Source: Sepiola atlantica
Lineage: Eukaryota; Mollusca; Cephalopoda; Sepiida; Sepiolidae
Assembly (NCBI GenBank): GCA_963556195.1
Contig: CAUVYP010000244.1
Location: forward strand, 1,178,001 to 1,242,000
Direction of reading: 5' to 3'
Length of the DNA: 64,000 nt
Shown here: positions 1 through 9,178 of the stretch, piece by piece
Layout of the letters: every line of letters starts with the position of its first letter
How positions within the stretch are numbered: position 1 is the stretch's first letter
Position numbers and translations under genes: made by a program
The notes under the pieces: generated by a model
Seen by the model: the letters and a program-made list of their open reading frames with translations, nothing else
What the model was told of the DNA's origin: nothing
The model's database searches: none

Positions 1-64
1 CGGAGATATGTCGATACAAACTGAATACGCAAAACATCAACAAAATTTAGCGCGTTTTAAAGTT

Positions 65-70
65 GATATC
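65..70. other. EcoRV site repeated in nearly every monomer
   Basis: GATATC recurs every 186 bp. Exceptions I noticed: GATATTGC near 4728, 24451 and 27799, TTCATATCGC near 58488, and the five type F monomers. EcoRV digestion would therefore be expected to give a 186-bp ladder, while StuI (AGGCCT) cuts mainly B monomers and would report spacing between them. Confidence 0.9.
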
Positions 71-98
71 GCTTTTGTTTATAACTTCCACATTTATT

Positions 99-115
99 CG
101 AATTGTGCAACGAAA
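99..115 (-). other. Motif resembling the 5' half of a CENP-B box (one per monomer)
   Basis: On the minus strand this reads TTTCGTTGCACAATTCG. Against the 17-bp mammalian CENP-B box (YTTCGTTGGAARCGGGA) the first eight bases match, as do the later A and R positions, giving 10 of 17. The core TTCG and central A are present but the essential CGGG half is absent, so binding by mammalian CENP-B is not expected. The motif is kept in most monomers; A-gcc monomers change it to TTTCGTGGCAC, some copies to TTCCGTTGC, and type E to TTTCGTTTAAC or TTTCGTTTCAC. It may be chance; listed because it is the most protein-site-like element in the repeat. Confidence 0.25.
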
Positions 116-417
116 CTTTGCAGACAGTCGCGGAGCCACATTTTCTACTGAAGTACCAAGTTTCAGAAGTGCAACTCTTGTACTGCCGGAGATATTTCGA
201 TACAAACTGAATACGCAAAACATCAAAAAAATTTAGCGCGTTTTAAAGTTGATATCGCTTTTGTTTATAACTTCCACATTTATTCGAATTGTGCAACGAA
301 ACTTTGCAGACAGTCGCGGAGACACATGTTCTACTGAAGTACCAAGTTTCAGAAGTGCAGCTCTTGTACTGCCGGAGATATGTCGATACAAACTGAATAC
401 GCAAAACATCAACAAAA

Positions 418-603
418 TTTAGCGCGTTTTAAAGTTGATATCGCTTTTGTTTATAACTTCCACAGTTATTCGAATTGTGCAACGATACTTTGCCGACAGT
501 CTCGAATAGGCCTTTTCTACTGAAGTACCAAGTTTCAGAAGTGCAGCTCTTGTACTGCCGGAGATATGTCGATACAAACTGAATACGCAAAACATCAACA
601 AAA
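418..603 (+). repeat. Type B monomer (first complete copy)
   Basis: First copy of the second major type. It shares the outer thirds of type A but replaces TCGCGGAGACACATTTTC with TCTCGAATAGGCCTTTTC, which creates a StuI site (AGGCCT, 508-513). This copy also has CACAGTTATTCG in place of CACATTTATTCG, a sub-variant that recurs throughout the array. A and B are interspersed (A A B A B A B-cc A B B A A B ...) and not strictly alternating, so this is not a simple 372-bp dimer satellite. Confidence 0.9.
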
Positions 604-1408
604 TTTAGCGCGTTTTAAAGTTGATATCGCTTTTGTTTATAACTTCCACATTTATTCGAATTGTGCAACGAAACTTTGCAGACAGTCGCGGAGACACATG
701 TTCTACTGAAGTACCAAGTTTCAGAAGTGCAGCTCTTGTACTGCCGGAGATATGTCGATACAAACTGAATACGCAAAACATCACCAAAATTTAGCGCGTT
801 TTAAAGTTGATATCGCTTTTGTTTATAACTTCCACATTTATTCGAATTGTGCAACGAAACTTTGCAGACAGTCTCGAATAGGCCTTTTCTACTGAAGTAC
901 CAAGTTTCAGAAGTGCAGCTCTTGTACTGCCGGAGATATGTCGATACAAACTGAATACGCAAAACATCAACAAAATTTAGCGCGTTTTAAAGTTGATATC
1001 GCTTTTGTTTATAACTTCCACATTTATTCGAATTGTGCAACGAAACTTTGCAGACAGTCGCGGAGACACATGTTCTACTGAAGTACCAAGTTTCAGAAGT
1101 GCAGCTCTTGTACTGCCGGAGATATGTCGATACAAACTAGATACGCAAAACATCACCAAAATTTAGCGCGTTTTAAAGTTGATATCGCTTTTGTTTATAA
1201 CTTCCACATTTATTCGAATTGTGCAACGAAACTTTGCAGACAGTCTTGAATAGGCCTTTTCCACTGAGGTACCAAGTTTCAGAAGTGCAGCTCTTGTACT
1301 GCCAAAGATATGTCGATACAAACTGAATACGCAAAACATCAACAAAATTTAGCGCGTTTTAAAGTTGATATCGCTTTTGTTTATAACTTCCACATTTATT
1401 CGAATTGT

Positions 1409-1423
1409 GCAACGAAACGTTGC
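1409..1423. other. Perfect 6-bp-arm hairpin in CGTTGC monomers
   Basis: GCAACGAAACGTTGC is an inverted repeat: GCAACG, loop AAA, CGTTGC. It arises from a T-to-G change in the common GCAACGAAACTTTGC. Further perfect copies are at 2525-2539, 5892-5906 and 63739-63753. Type E monomers at 30-45 kb keep the CGTTGC arm but have AAACG, TACG or CACG on the other side, leaving a shorter stem. Confidence 0.7.
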
Positions 1424-1533
1424 AGACAGTCGCGGAGACACATTTTCTACTCAAGTACCAAGTTTCAGAAGTGCAGCTCTTGTACTGCCGGAGATATGTC
1501 GATACAAACTGAATACGCAAAACATCAACACAA

Positions 1534-1905
1534 TTTAGCGCGTTTTAAAGTTGATATCGCTTTTGTTTATAACTTCCACATTTATTCGAATTGTGCAACG
1601 AAACTTTGCAGACAGTCTCGAATAGGCTTTTTCTACTGAAGTACACAGTTTCAGAAGTGCAGCTCTTTTACTGCCGGAGATATGTCGATACAAACTGAAT
1701 ACGCAAAACATCAACAAAATTTAGCGCGTTTTAAAGTTGATATCGCTTTTGTTTATAACTTCCACAGTTATTCGAATTGTGCAACGAAACTTTGCAGACA
1801 GTCTCGAATAGGCCTTTTCTACTGAAGTACGACGTTTCCGAAGTGCAGCTCTTGTACTGCCGGAGATATGTCGATACAAACTGAATACGCAAAACATCAA
1901 CAAAA
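1534..1905. repeat. B-B dimer cassette (ACACAG/TTTACTGC then CACAGTTATTCG), first copy
   Basis: A B monomer with GTACACAGTTTCAG and CTCTTTTACTGC is followed by a B monomer with CACAGTTATTCG and GTACGACGTTTCCGAAG. The pair recurs in this order near 9551, 16805, 19781, 24244, 27592, 38936, 40044, 42657, 45077, 49543, 51589, 54007, 55495 and 57169 (GTAACCAG replaces GTACACAG in the 39-50 kb copies). CACAGTTATTCG also occurs without the partner, e.g. 418, 2278, 21827. Confidence 0.82.
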
Positions 1906-3578
1906 TTTAGCGCGTTTTAAAGTTGATATCGCTTTTGTTTATAACTTCCACATTTATTCGAATTGTGCAACGAAACTTTGCAGACAGTCGCGGAGACACA
2001 TTTTCTACTGAAGTACCAAGTTTCAGAAGTGCAACTCTTGTACTGCCGGAGATATGTCGATACAAACTGAATACGCAAAACATCAAAAAAATTTAGCGCG
2101 TTTTAAAGTTGATATCGCTTTTGTTTATAACTTCCACATTTATTCGAATTGTGCAACGAAACTTTGCAGACAGTCGCGGAGACACATGTTCTACTGAAGT
2201 ACCAAGTTTCAGAAGTGCAGCTCTTGTACTGCCGGAGATATGTCGATACAAACTGAATACGCAAAACATCAACAAAATTTAGCGCGTTTTAAAGTTGATA
2301 TCGCTTTTGTTTATAACTTCCACAGTTATTCGAATTGTGCAACGAAACTTTGCAGACAGTCTCGAATAGGCCTTTTCTACTGAAGTACCAAGTTTCAGAA
2401 GTGCAGCTCTTGTACTGCCGGAGATATGTCGATACAAACTGAATACGCAAAACATCAACAAAATTTAGCGCGTTTTAAAGTTGATATCGCTTTTGTTTAT
2501 AACTTCCACATTTATTCGAATTGTGCAACGAAACGTTGCAGACAGTCGCGGAGACACATTTTCTACTCAAGTACCAAGTTTTAGAAGTGCAGCTCTTGTA
2601 CTGCCGGAGATATGTCGATACAAACTGAATACGCAAAACATCACCAAAATTTAGCGCGTTTTAAAGTTGATATCGCTTTTGTTTATAACTTCCACATTTA
2701 TTCGAATTGTGCAACAAAACTTTGAAGACAGTCCTGAATAGGCCTTTTCTACTGAAGTACCAAGTTTCAGAAGTGCAGCTCTTGTACTGCCGGAGATATG
2801 TCGATACAAACTGAATACGCAAAACATCAACAAAATTTAGCGCGTTTTAAAGTTGATATCGCTTTTGTTTATAACTTCCACATTTATTCGAATTGTGCAA
2901 CGAAACTTTGCAGACAGTCGCGGAGACACATGTTCTACTGAAGTACCAAGTTTCAGAAGTGCAGCTCTTGTACTGCCGGAGATATGTCCGTACAAACTAG
3001 ATACGCAAAACATCACCAAAATTACGCGCGTTTTAAAGTTGATATCGCTTTTGTTTATAACTTCCACATTTATTCGAATTGTGCAACGAAACTTTGCAGA
3101 CAGTCTTGAATAGGCCTTTTCCACTGAGGTACCAAGTTTCAGAAGTGCAGCTCTTGTACTGCCAAAGATATGTCGATAAAACTGAATACGCAAAACATCA
3201 ACAAAATTTAGCGCGTTTTAAAGTTGATATCGCTTTTGTTTATAACTTCCACATTTATTCGAATTGTGCAACGAAACTTTGCAGACAGTCGCGGAGACAC
3301 ATGTTCTACTGAAGTACCAAGTTTCAGAAGTGCAGCTCTTGTACTGCCGGAGATATGTCGATACAAACTAGATACGCAAAACATCACCAAAATTTAGCGC
3401 GTTTTAAAGTTGATATCGCTTTTGTTTATAACTTCCACATTTATTCGAATTGTGCAACGAAACTTTGCAGACAGTCTCGAATAGGCCTTTTCCACTGAGG
3501 AACCAAGTTTCAGAAGTGCAGCTGTTGTACTGCCAAAGATATGTCGATACAAACTGAATACGCAAAACATCAACAAAA

Positions 3579-3774
3579 TTTAGCGCGTTTTAAAGTTGAT
3601 ATCGCTTTTGTTTATAACTTCTACATTTATTCGAATTGTGCCACGAAACTTTGCAGACAGTCGCGGAGCCACATTTTCTACTGAAAGTTTATGAAGTACC
3701 AAGTTTCAGAAGTGCAGCTCTTGTACTGCCGGAGATATGTCGATACAAACTGAATACGCAAAACATCAACAAAA
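3579..3774 (+). repeat. 196-bp monomer with 10-bp insertion (copy 1)
   Basis: A type A monomer in which AAAGTTTATG is inserted at about 3684-3693, between TCTACTG and AAGTACC. Read with the following AAG, the insert resembles the native AAGTTTCAGAAG found just downstream (two mismatches), so a small local slippage duplication followed by point change is a plausible origin. With its twin at 4891-5086 this is the only indel larger than one base that I found in the array. Confidence 0.9.
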
Positions 3775-4890
3775 TTTAGCGCGTTTTAAAGTTGATATCG
3801 CTTTTGTTTATAACTTCCACATTTATTCGAATTGTGCAACGAAACTTTGCAGACAGTCGCGGAGACACATTTTCTACTGAAGTACCAAGTTTTAGAAGTG
3901 CAGCTCTTGTACTGCCGGAGATATGTCGATACAAACTGAATACGCAAAACATCACCAAAATTTAGCGCGTTTTAAAGTTGATATCGCTTTTGTTTATAAC
4001 TTCCACATTTATTCGAATTGTGCAACAAAACTTTGAAGACAGTCTCGAATAGGCCTTTTCTACTGAAGTACCAAGTTTCAGAAGTGCAGCTCTTGTACTG
4101 CCGGAGATATGTCGATACAAACTGAATACGCAAAACATCAACAAAATTTAGCGCGTTTTAAAGTTGATATCGCTTTTGTTTATAACTTCCACATTTATTC
4201 GAATTGTGCAACGAAACTTTGCAGACAGTCGCGGAGACACATGTTCTACTGAAGTACCAAGTTTCAGAAGTGCAGCTCTTGTACTGCCGGAGATATGTCC
4301 GTACAAACTAGATACGCAAAACATCACCAAAATTACGCGCGTTTTAAAGTTGATATCGCTTTTGTTTATAACTTCCACATTTATTCGAATTGTGCAACGA
4401 AACTTTGCAGACAGTCTTGAATAGGCCTTTTCCACTGAGGTACCAAGTTTCAGAAGTGCAGCTCTTGTACTGCCAAAGATATGTCGATACAAACTGAATA
4501 CGCAAAACATCAACAAAATTTAGCGCGTTTTAAAGTTGATATCGCTTTTGTTTATAACTTCCACATTTATTCGAATTGTGCAACGAAACTTTGCAGACAG
4601 TCGCGGAGACACATGTTCTACTGAAGTACCAAGTTTCAGAAGTGCAGCTCTTGTACTGCCGGAGATATGTCGATACAAACTAGATACGCAAAACATCACC
4701 AAAATTTAGCGCGTTTTAAAGTTGATATTGCTTTTGTTTATAACTTCCACATTTATTCGAATTGTGCAACGAAACTTTGCAGACAGTCTCGAATAGGCCT
4801 TTTCCACTGAGGAACCAAGTTTCAGAAGTGCAGCTGTTGTACTGCCAAAGATATGTCGATACAAACTGAATACGCAAAACATCAACAAAA

Positions 4891-5086
4891 TTTAGCGCGT
4901 TTTAAAGTTGATATCGCTTTTGTTTATAACTTCTACATTTATTCGAATTGTGCCACGAAACTTTGCAGACAGTCGCGGAGCCACATTTTCTACTGAAAGT
5001 TTATGAAGTACCAAGTTTCAGAAGTGCAGCTCTTGTACTGCCGGAGATATGTCGATACAAACTGAATACGCAAAACATCAACAAAA
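4891..5086 (+). repeat. 196-bp monomer with 10-bp insertion (copy 2)
   Basis: Same insertion AAAGTTTATG at about 4996-5005, exactly 1312 bp after the first. It is inherited through the 7-monomer duplication and not independently gained, since the flanking rare variants (ACTTCTAC, GTGCCACG, GGAGCCACAT) are shared as well. Confidence 0.9.
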
Positions 5087-5210
5087 TTTAGCGCGTTTTA
5101 AAGTTGATATCGCTTTTGTTTATAACTTCCACATTTATTCGAATTGTGCAACGAAACTTTGCAGAAAGTCGCGGAGACACATTTTCTACTGAAGTACCAA
5201 GTTTCAGAAG

Positions 5211-6388
5211 TGCAGCTCTTGTACTGCCGGAGATATGTCGATACAAACTGAATACGCAAAACATCACCAAAATTTAGCGCGTTTTAAAGTTGATATCGCT
5301 TTTGTTTATAACTTCCACATTTATTCGAATTGTGCAACGAAACTTTGCAGACAAACTCGAATAGGCCTTTTCTACTGAAGTACCAAGTTTCAGAAGTGCA
5401 GCTCTTGTACTGCCGGAGATATGTCGATACAAACTAGATACGCAAAACATCACCAAAATGTAGCGCGTTTTAAAGTTGATATCGCTTTTGTTTATAACTT
5501 CCACATTTATTCGAATTGTGCAACGAAACTTTGCAGACAGTCTCGAATAAACCTTTTCCACTGAGGTACCAAGTTTCAGAAGTGCAGCTGTTGTACTGCC
5601 AAAAATATGTCGATACAAACTGAATACGCAAAACATCAACAAAATTTAGCGCGTTTTAAAGTTGATATCGCTTTTGTTTATAACTTCCACATTTATTCGA
5701 ATTGTGCCACGAAACTTTGCAGACAGTCGCGGAGACACATGTACTACTGAAGTACCAAGTTTCAGACGTGCAGCTCTGATACTGCCAGAGATATGTTGAT
5801 ACCAACTGAATACGCAAAACATCAACAAAATTTAGCGCGTTTTAAAGTTGATATCGCTTTTGTTTATAACTTCACCATTTATTCGAATTGTGCAACGAAA
5901 CGTTGCAGACAGTCGCGGAGACACATTTTCTACTGAAGTACCAAGTTTCAGAAGTGCAGCTCTTGTACTGCCGGAGATATGTCGATACAAACTGAATACG
6001 CAAAACATCAACACAATTTAGCGCGTTTTAAAGTTGATATCGCTTTTGTTTATAACTTCCACATTTATTCGAATTGTGCAACGAAACTTTGCAGACAGTC
6101 TCGAATAGGCCTTTTCTACTGAAGTACACAGTTTCAGAAGTGCAGCTCTTGTACTGCCGGAGATATGTCGATACAAACTGAATACGCAAAACATCAACAA
6201 AATTTAGCGCGTTTTAAAGTTGATATCGCTTTTGTTTATAACTTCCACATTTATTCGAATTGCGCAACGAAACTTTGCAGACAGTCGCGGAGACACATTT
6301 TCTACTGAAGTACCAAGTTTCAGAAGTGCAGCTCTCGTACAGCCGGAGATATGTCGATACAAACTGAATACGCAAAACATCACCAAAA
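5211..6388. repeat. Mixed A/B monomers with unusual point variants
   Basis: A stretch of about six monomers with several private variants: ACAAACTCGAATAGG near 5352, AAAATGTAGCGCG near 5456 (which removes the usual minus-strand stop and merges two monomer frames), ACATGTACTACTG near 5748 with CAGACGTGCAGCTCTGATAC, and ACTTCACCATTTATTCG near 5870. The type A copy at 5830-6015 has the perfect hairpin GCAACGAAACGTTGC at 5892-5906. I see no long-range duplicate of this stretch inside the window. Confidence 0.7.
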
Positions 6389-7876
6389 TTTAGCGCGTTT
6401 TAAAGTTGATATCGCTTTTGTTTATAACTTCCACATTTATTCGAATTGTGCAACGAAACTTTGCAGACAGTCTCGAATAGGCCTTTTCTACTGAAGTACC
6501 AAGTTTCAGAAGTGCAGCTCTTGTACTGCCGGAGATATGTCGATACAAACTGAATACGCAAAACATCAACAAAATTTAGCGCGTTTTAAAGTTGATATCG
6601 CTTTTGTTTATAACTTCCACATTTATTCGAATTGTGCAACGAAACTTTGCAGACAGTCGCGGAGACACATGTTCTACTGAAGTACCAAGTTTCAGAAGTG
6701 CAGCTCTTGTACTGCCGGAGATATGTCGATACAAACTAGATACGCAAAACATCACCAAAATTTAGCGCGTTTTAAAGTTGATATCGCTTTTGTTTATAAC
6801 TTCCACATTTATTCGAATTGTGCAACGAAACTTTGCAGACAGTCTTGAATAGGCCTTTTCCACTGAGGTACCAAGTTTCAGAAGTGCAGCTGTTGTACTG
6901 CCAAAGATATGTCGATACAAACTGAATACGCAAAACATCAACAAAATTTAGCGCGTTTTAAAGTTGATATCGCTTTTGTTTATAACTTCAACATTTATTC
7001 GAATTGTGCAACGAAACTTTGCAGACAGTCGCGGAGACACATTTTCTACTGAAGTACCAAGTTTCAGAAGTGCAGCTCTTGTACTGCCGGAGATATGTCG
7101 ATACAAACTGAATACGCAAAACATCACCAAAATTTAGCGCGTTTTAAAGTTGATATCGCTTTTGTTTATAACTTCCACATTTATTCGAATTGTGCAACGA
7201 AACTTTGCAGACAGTCTCGAATAGGCCTTTTCTACTGAAGTACCAAGTTTCAGAAGTGCAGCTCTTGTACTGCCGGAGATATGTCGATACAAACTGAATA
7301 CGCAAAACATCAACAAAATTTAGCGCGTTTTAAAGTTGATATCGCTTTTGTTTATAACTTCCACATTTATTCGAATTGTGCAACGAAACTTTGCAGACAG
7401 TCGCGGAGACACATTTTCTACTGAAGTACCAAGTTTCAGATCTGCAGCTCTTGTACTGCCGGAGATATGTCGATACAAACTAGATACGCAAAACATCACC
7501 AAAATTTAGCGCGTTTTAAGGTTGATATCGCTTTTGTTTATAACTTCCACATTTATTCGAATTGTGCAACGAAACTTTGCAGACAGTCTTGAATAGGCCT
7601 TTTCCACTGAGGTACCAAGTTTCAGAAGTGCAGCTGTTGTACTGCCAAAGATATGTCGATACAAACTGAATACGCTAAACATCAACAAAATTTAGCGCGT
7701 TTTAAAGTTGATATCGCTTTTGTTTATAACTTCCACATTTATTCGAATTGTGCCACGAAACTTTGCAGACAGTCGCGGAGACACATTTTCTACTGAAGTA
7801 CGAAGTTTCAGAAGTGCAGCTCTTGTACTGCCGGAGATATGTCGATACAAACTGAATACGCAAAACATCAACAAAA
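6389..7876. repeat. Tandem tetramer, 744 bp x 2
   Basis: Monomers at 6389, 6575, 6761 and 6947 (B, A, B-cc, A) are followed by 7133, 7319, 7505 and 7691 in the same type order. In both copies the B-cc monomer has TCTTGAATAGGCC, CCACTGAGGTACC and TGCCAAAGAT. Copies differ at single sites, such as ACATGTTC against ACATTTTC in the second monomer and CAGATCTGCAG near 7438 only in the second copy. The period is exactly four monomers. Confidence 0.8.
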
Positions 7877-8062
7877 TTTGGCGCGTTTTAAAGTTGATAT
7901 CGCTTTTGTTTATAACTTCCACATTTATTCGAATTGTGCAACGAAACTTTGCAGACAGTCGCGGAGACACATTTTCTACTGAAGTACCAAGTCTCAGAAG
8001 TGCAGCTCCTGTACTGCCGGAGATATGTCGATACAAACTGAATACACAAAACATCAACAAAA

Positions 8063-9178
8063 TTTAGCGCGTTTTAAAGTTGATATCGCTTTTGTTTATA
8101 ACTTCCACATTTATGCGAATTGGGCAACGAAACTTTGCAGACAGTCTCGAAAAGGCCTTTTCTACTGAAGTACCAAGTTTCAGAAGTGCAGCTCTTGTAC
8201 TGCCGGAGATATGTCGATACAAACTGAATACGCAAAACATCAAAAAAATTTAGCGCGTTTTAAAGTTGATATCGCTTTTGTTTATAACTTCCATATTTAT
8301 TCGAATTGTGCAACGAAACTTTGCAGACAGTCGCGGAGACACATTTTCTACTGAAGTACCAAGTTTCAGAAGTGCAGCTCTTGTACTGCCGGAGATATGT
8401 CGATACAAACTGAATACGCAAAACATCACCAAAATTTAGCGCGTTTTAAAGTTGATATCGCTTTTGTTTATAACTTCCACATTTATTCGAATTGTGCAAC
8501 GAAACTTTGCAGACAGTCTCGAATAGGCCTTTTGCACTGGGGTACCAAGTTTCAGAAGTGCAGCTCTTTTACTGCCGGAGATAGGTCGATACAAACTGAA
8601 TACGAAAAACATCAACAAAATTTAGAACGTTTTAAAGTTGATATCGCTTTTGTTTATAACTTCCACATTTATGCGAATTGGGCAACGAAACTTTGCAGAC
8701 AGTCTCGAAAAGGCCTTTTCTACTGAAGTACCAAGTCTCAGAAGTGCAGCTCTTGTACTGCCGGAGATATGTCGATACAAACTGAATACGCAAAACATCA
8801 AAAAAATTTAGCGCGTTTTAAAGTTGATATCGCTTTTGTTTATAACTTCCATATTTATTCGAATTGTGCAACGAAACTTTGCAGACAGTCGCGGAGACAC
8901 ATTTTCTACTGAAGTACCAAGTTTCAGAAGTGCAGCTCTTGTACTGCCGGAGATATGTCGATACAAACTGAATACGCAAAACATCACCAAAATTAAGCGC
9001 GTTTTAAAGTTGATATCGCTTTTGTTTATAACTTCCACATTTATTCGAATTGTGCAACGAAACTTTGCAGACAGTCTCGAATAGGCCTTTTGCACTGGGG
9101 TACCAAGTTTCAGAAGTGCAACTCTTGTACTGCCGGAGATAGGTCGATACAAACTGAATACGCAAAACATCAACAAAA
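8063..9178. repeat. Tandem trimer, 558 bp x 2 (D, A, B-gg)
   Basis: Two copies of a three-monomer unit. Each begins with a type D monomer (TATGCGAATTGGGC, then CTCGAAAAGG), followed by an A copy with TTCCATATTTATTCG, then a B-gg copy with TTTTGCACTGGGGTACC and GATAGGTCGATAC. Copies are at 8063-8620 and 8621-9178. Private sites separate them: TTTAGAACG near 8621, and TTAAGCGCG near 8994. Confidence 0.85.

Larger units (their letters stand above)
46..231 (+). repeat. Type A monomer (first complete copy, reference phase)
   Basis: First full monomer in the phase used throughout, starting at TTTAGCGCG. Landmarks in order: GCGCG box, TTTAAA, GATATC at 65-70, TTCGAATTGTGCAACGAAA near 98-115, TCGCGGAGCCACATTTTC near 128-145, GTACCAAGTTTCAGAAG, TGCCGGAGATAT, and an A-rich tail. 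This copy carries private changes: GATATTTCG instead of GATATGTCG near 196, and a seven-A run at the joint to the next monomer. Type A and its minor variants are the commonest form in the window. Confidence 0.9.
46..2463. repeat. Left segment; 10-monomer (1860-bp) offset duplication
   Basis: Thirteen monomers. The three at 46-603 recur at 1906-2463, 1860 bp or exactly ten monomers later: an A copy with CAACTCTTG followed by a seven-A joint, an A copy with ACATGTTCTAC, then a B copy with CACAGTTATTCG. The monomer at 1348 (AAACGTTGC, TACTCAAG) recurs at 2464, six monomers later. The order B, A (ACATG), B-cc, A seen at 790-1533 returns several times up to 7.9 kb, so a tetramer theme underlies the left part of the window. 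Confidence 0.75.
2575..5210. repeat. Tandem duplication of a 7-monomer block, period 1311-1312 bp
   Basis: Two consecutive copies share rare markers. AACAAAACTTTGAAGAC occurs near 2713 and 4024, GATATGTCCGTAC near 2984 and 4295, AAATTACGCGCG near 3020 and 4331, ACTTCTACATTTATTCG near 3618 and 4930, and the same 10-bp insertion appears at 3684 and 4996. The period is seven monomers plus ten bases. It is one base shorter across the left part because only the first copy lost a C in GATAAAACTG near 3178. Copy limits are approximate and lie inside monomers, roughly 2575-3890 and 3890-5210. Confidence 0.9.

Noticed and set aside
172..217. Phased A-tracts and intrinsic DNA curvature at the monomer joint
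   Set aside because: Short A/T tracts cluster here, but their centres are about 12-16 bp apart, not near 10.5, so no curvature claim is supported without calculation.
233..415. 60-codon minus-strand frame (starting TTG or ATG) repeated in most monomers as a gene family
   Set aside because: It recurs with the exact 186-bp period, begins at a non-ATG codon in the longest form, varies as freely as the DNA, and is simply the open frame of a repeat whose length is divisible by three. No promoter, ribosome site or domain is seen.
1310..1639. 109-codon plus-strand frames as small proteins
   Set aside because: They appear only where the usual TACTGA stop is mutated (TACTCAAG, CACTGGGG, TACATAAG, TACCTAAG, TACGTATG) and consist of two fused monomers.
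3684..3693. Target-site duplication or mobile element scar
   Set aside because: The 10-bp insert is better explained as a slipped copy of the nearby AAGTTTCAGAAG; no flanking duplication or element remains.
5274..5642. 122-codon minus-strand frame as a longer gene
   Set aside because: Results from AAAATGTAGCG replacing AAAATTTAGCG at the joint near 5459, which removes one stop; the product is two monomer translations end to end.
5892..5906. Intrinsic transcription terminator at the GCAACGAAACGTTGC hairpin
   Set aside because: Stem of only six pairs with no following T run; the context is eukaryotic satellite.
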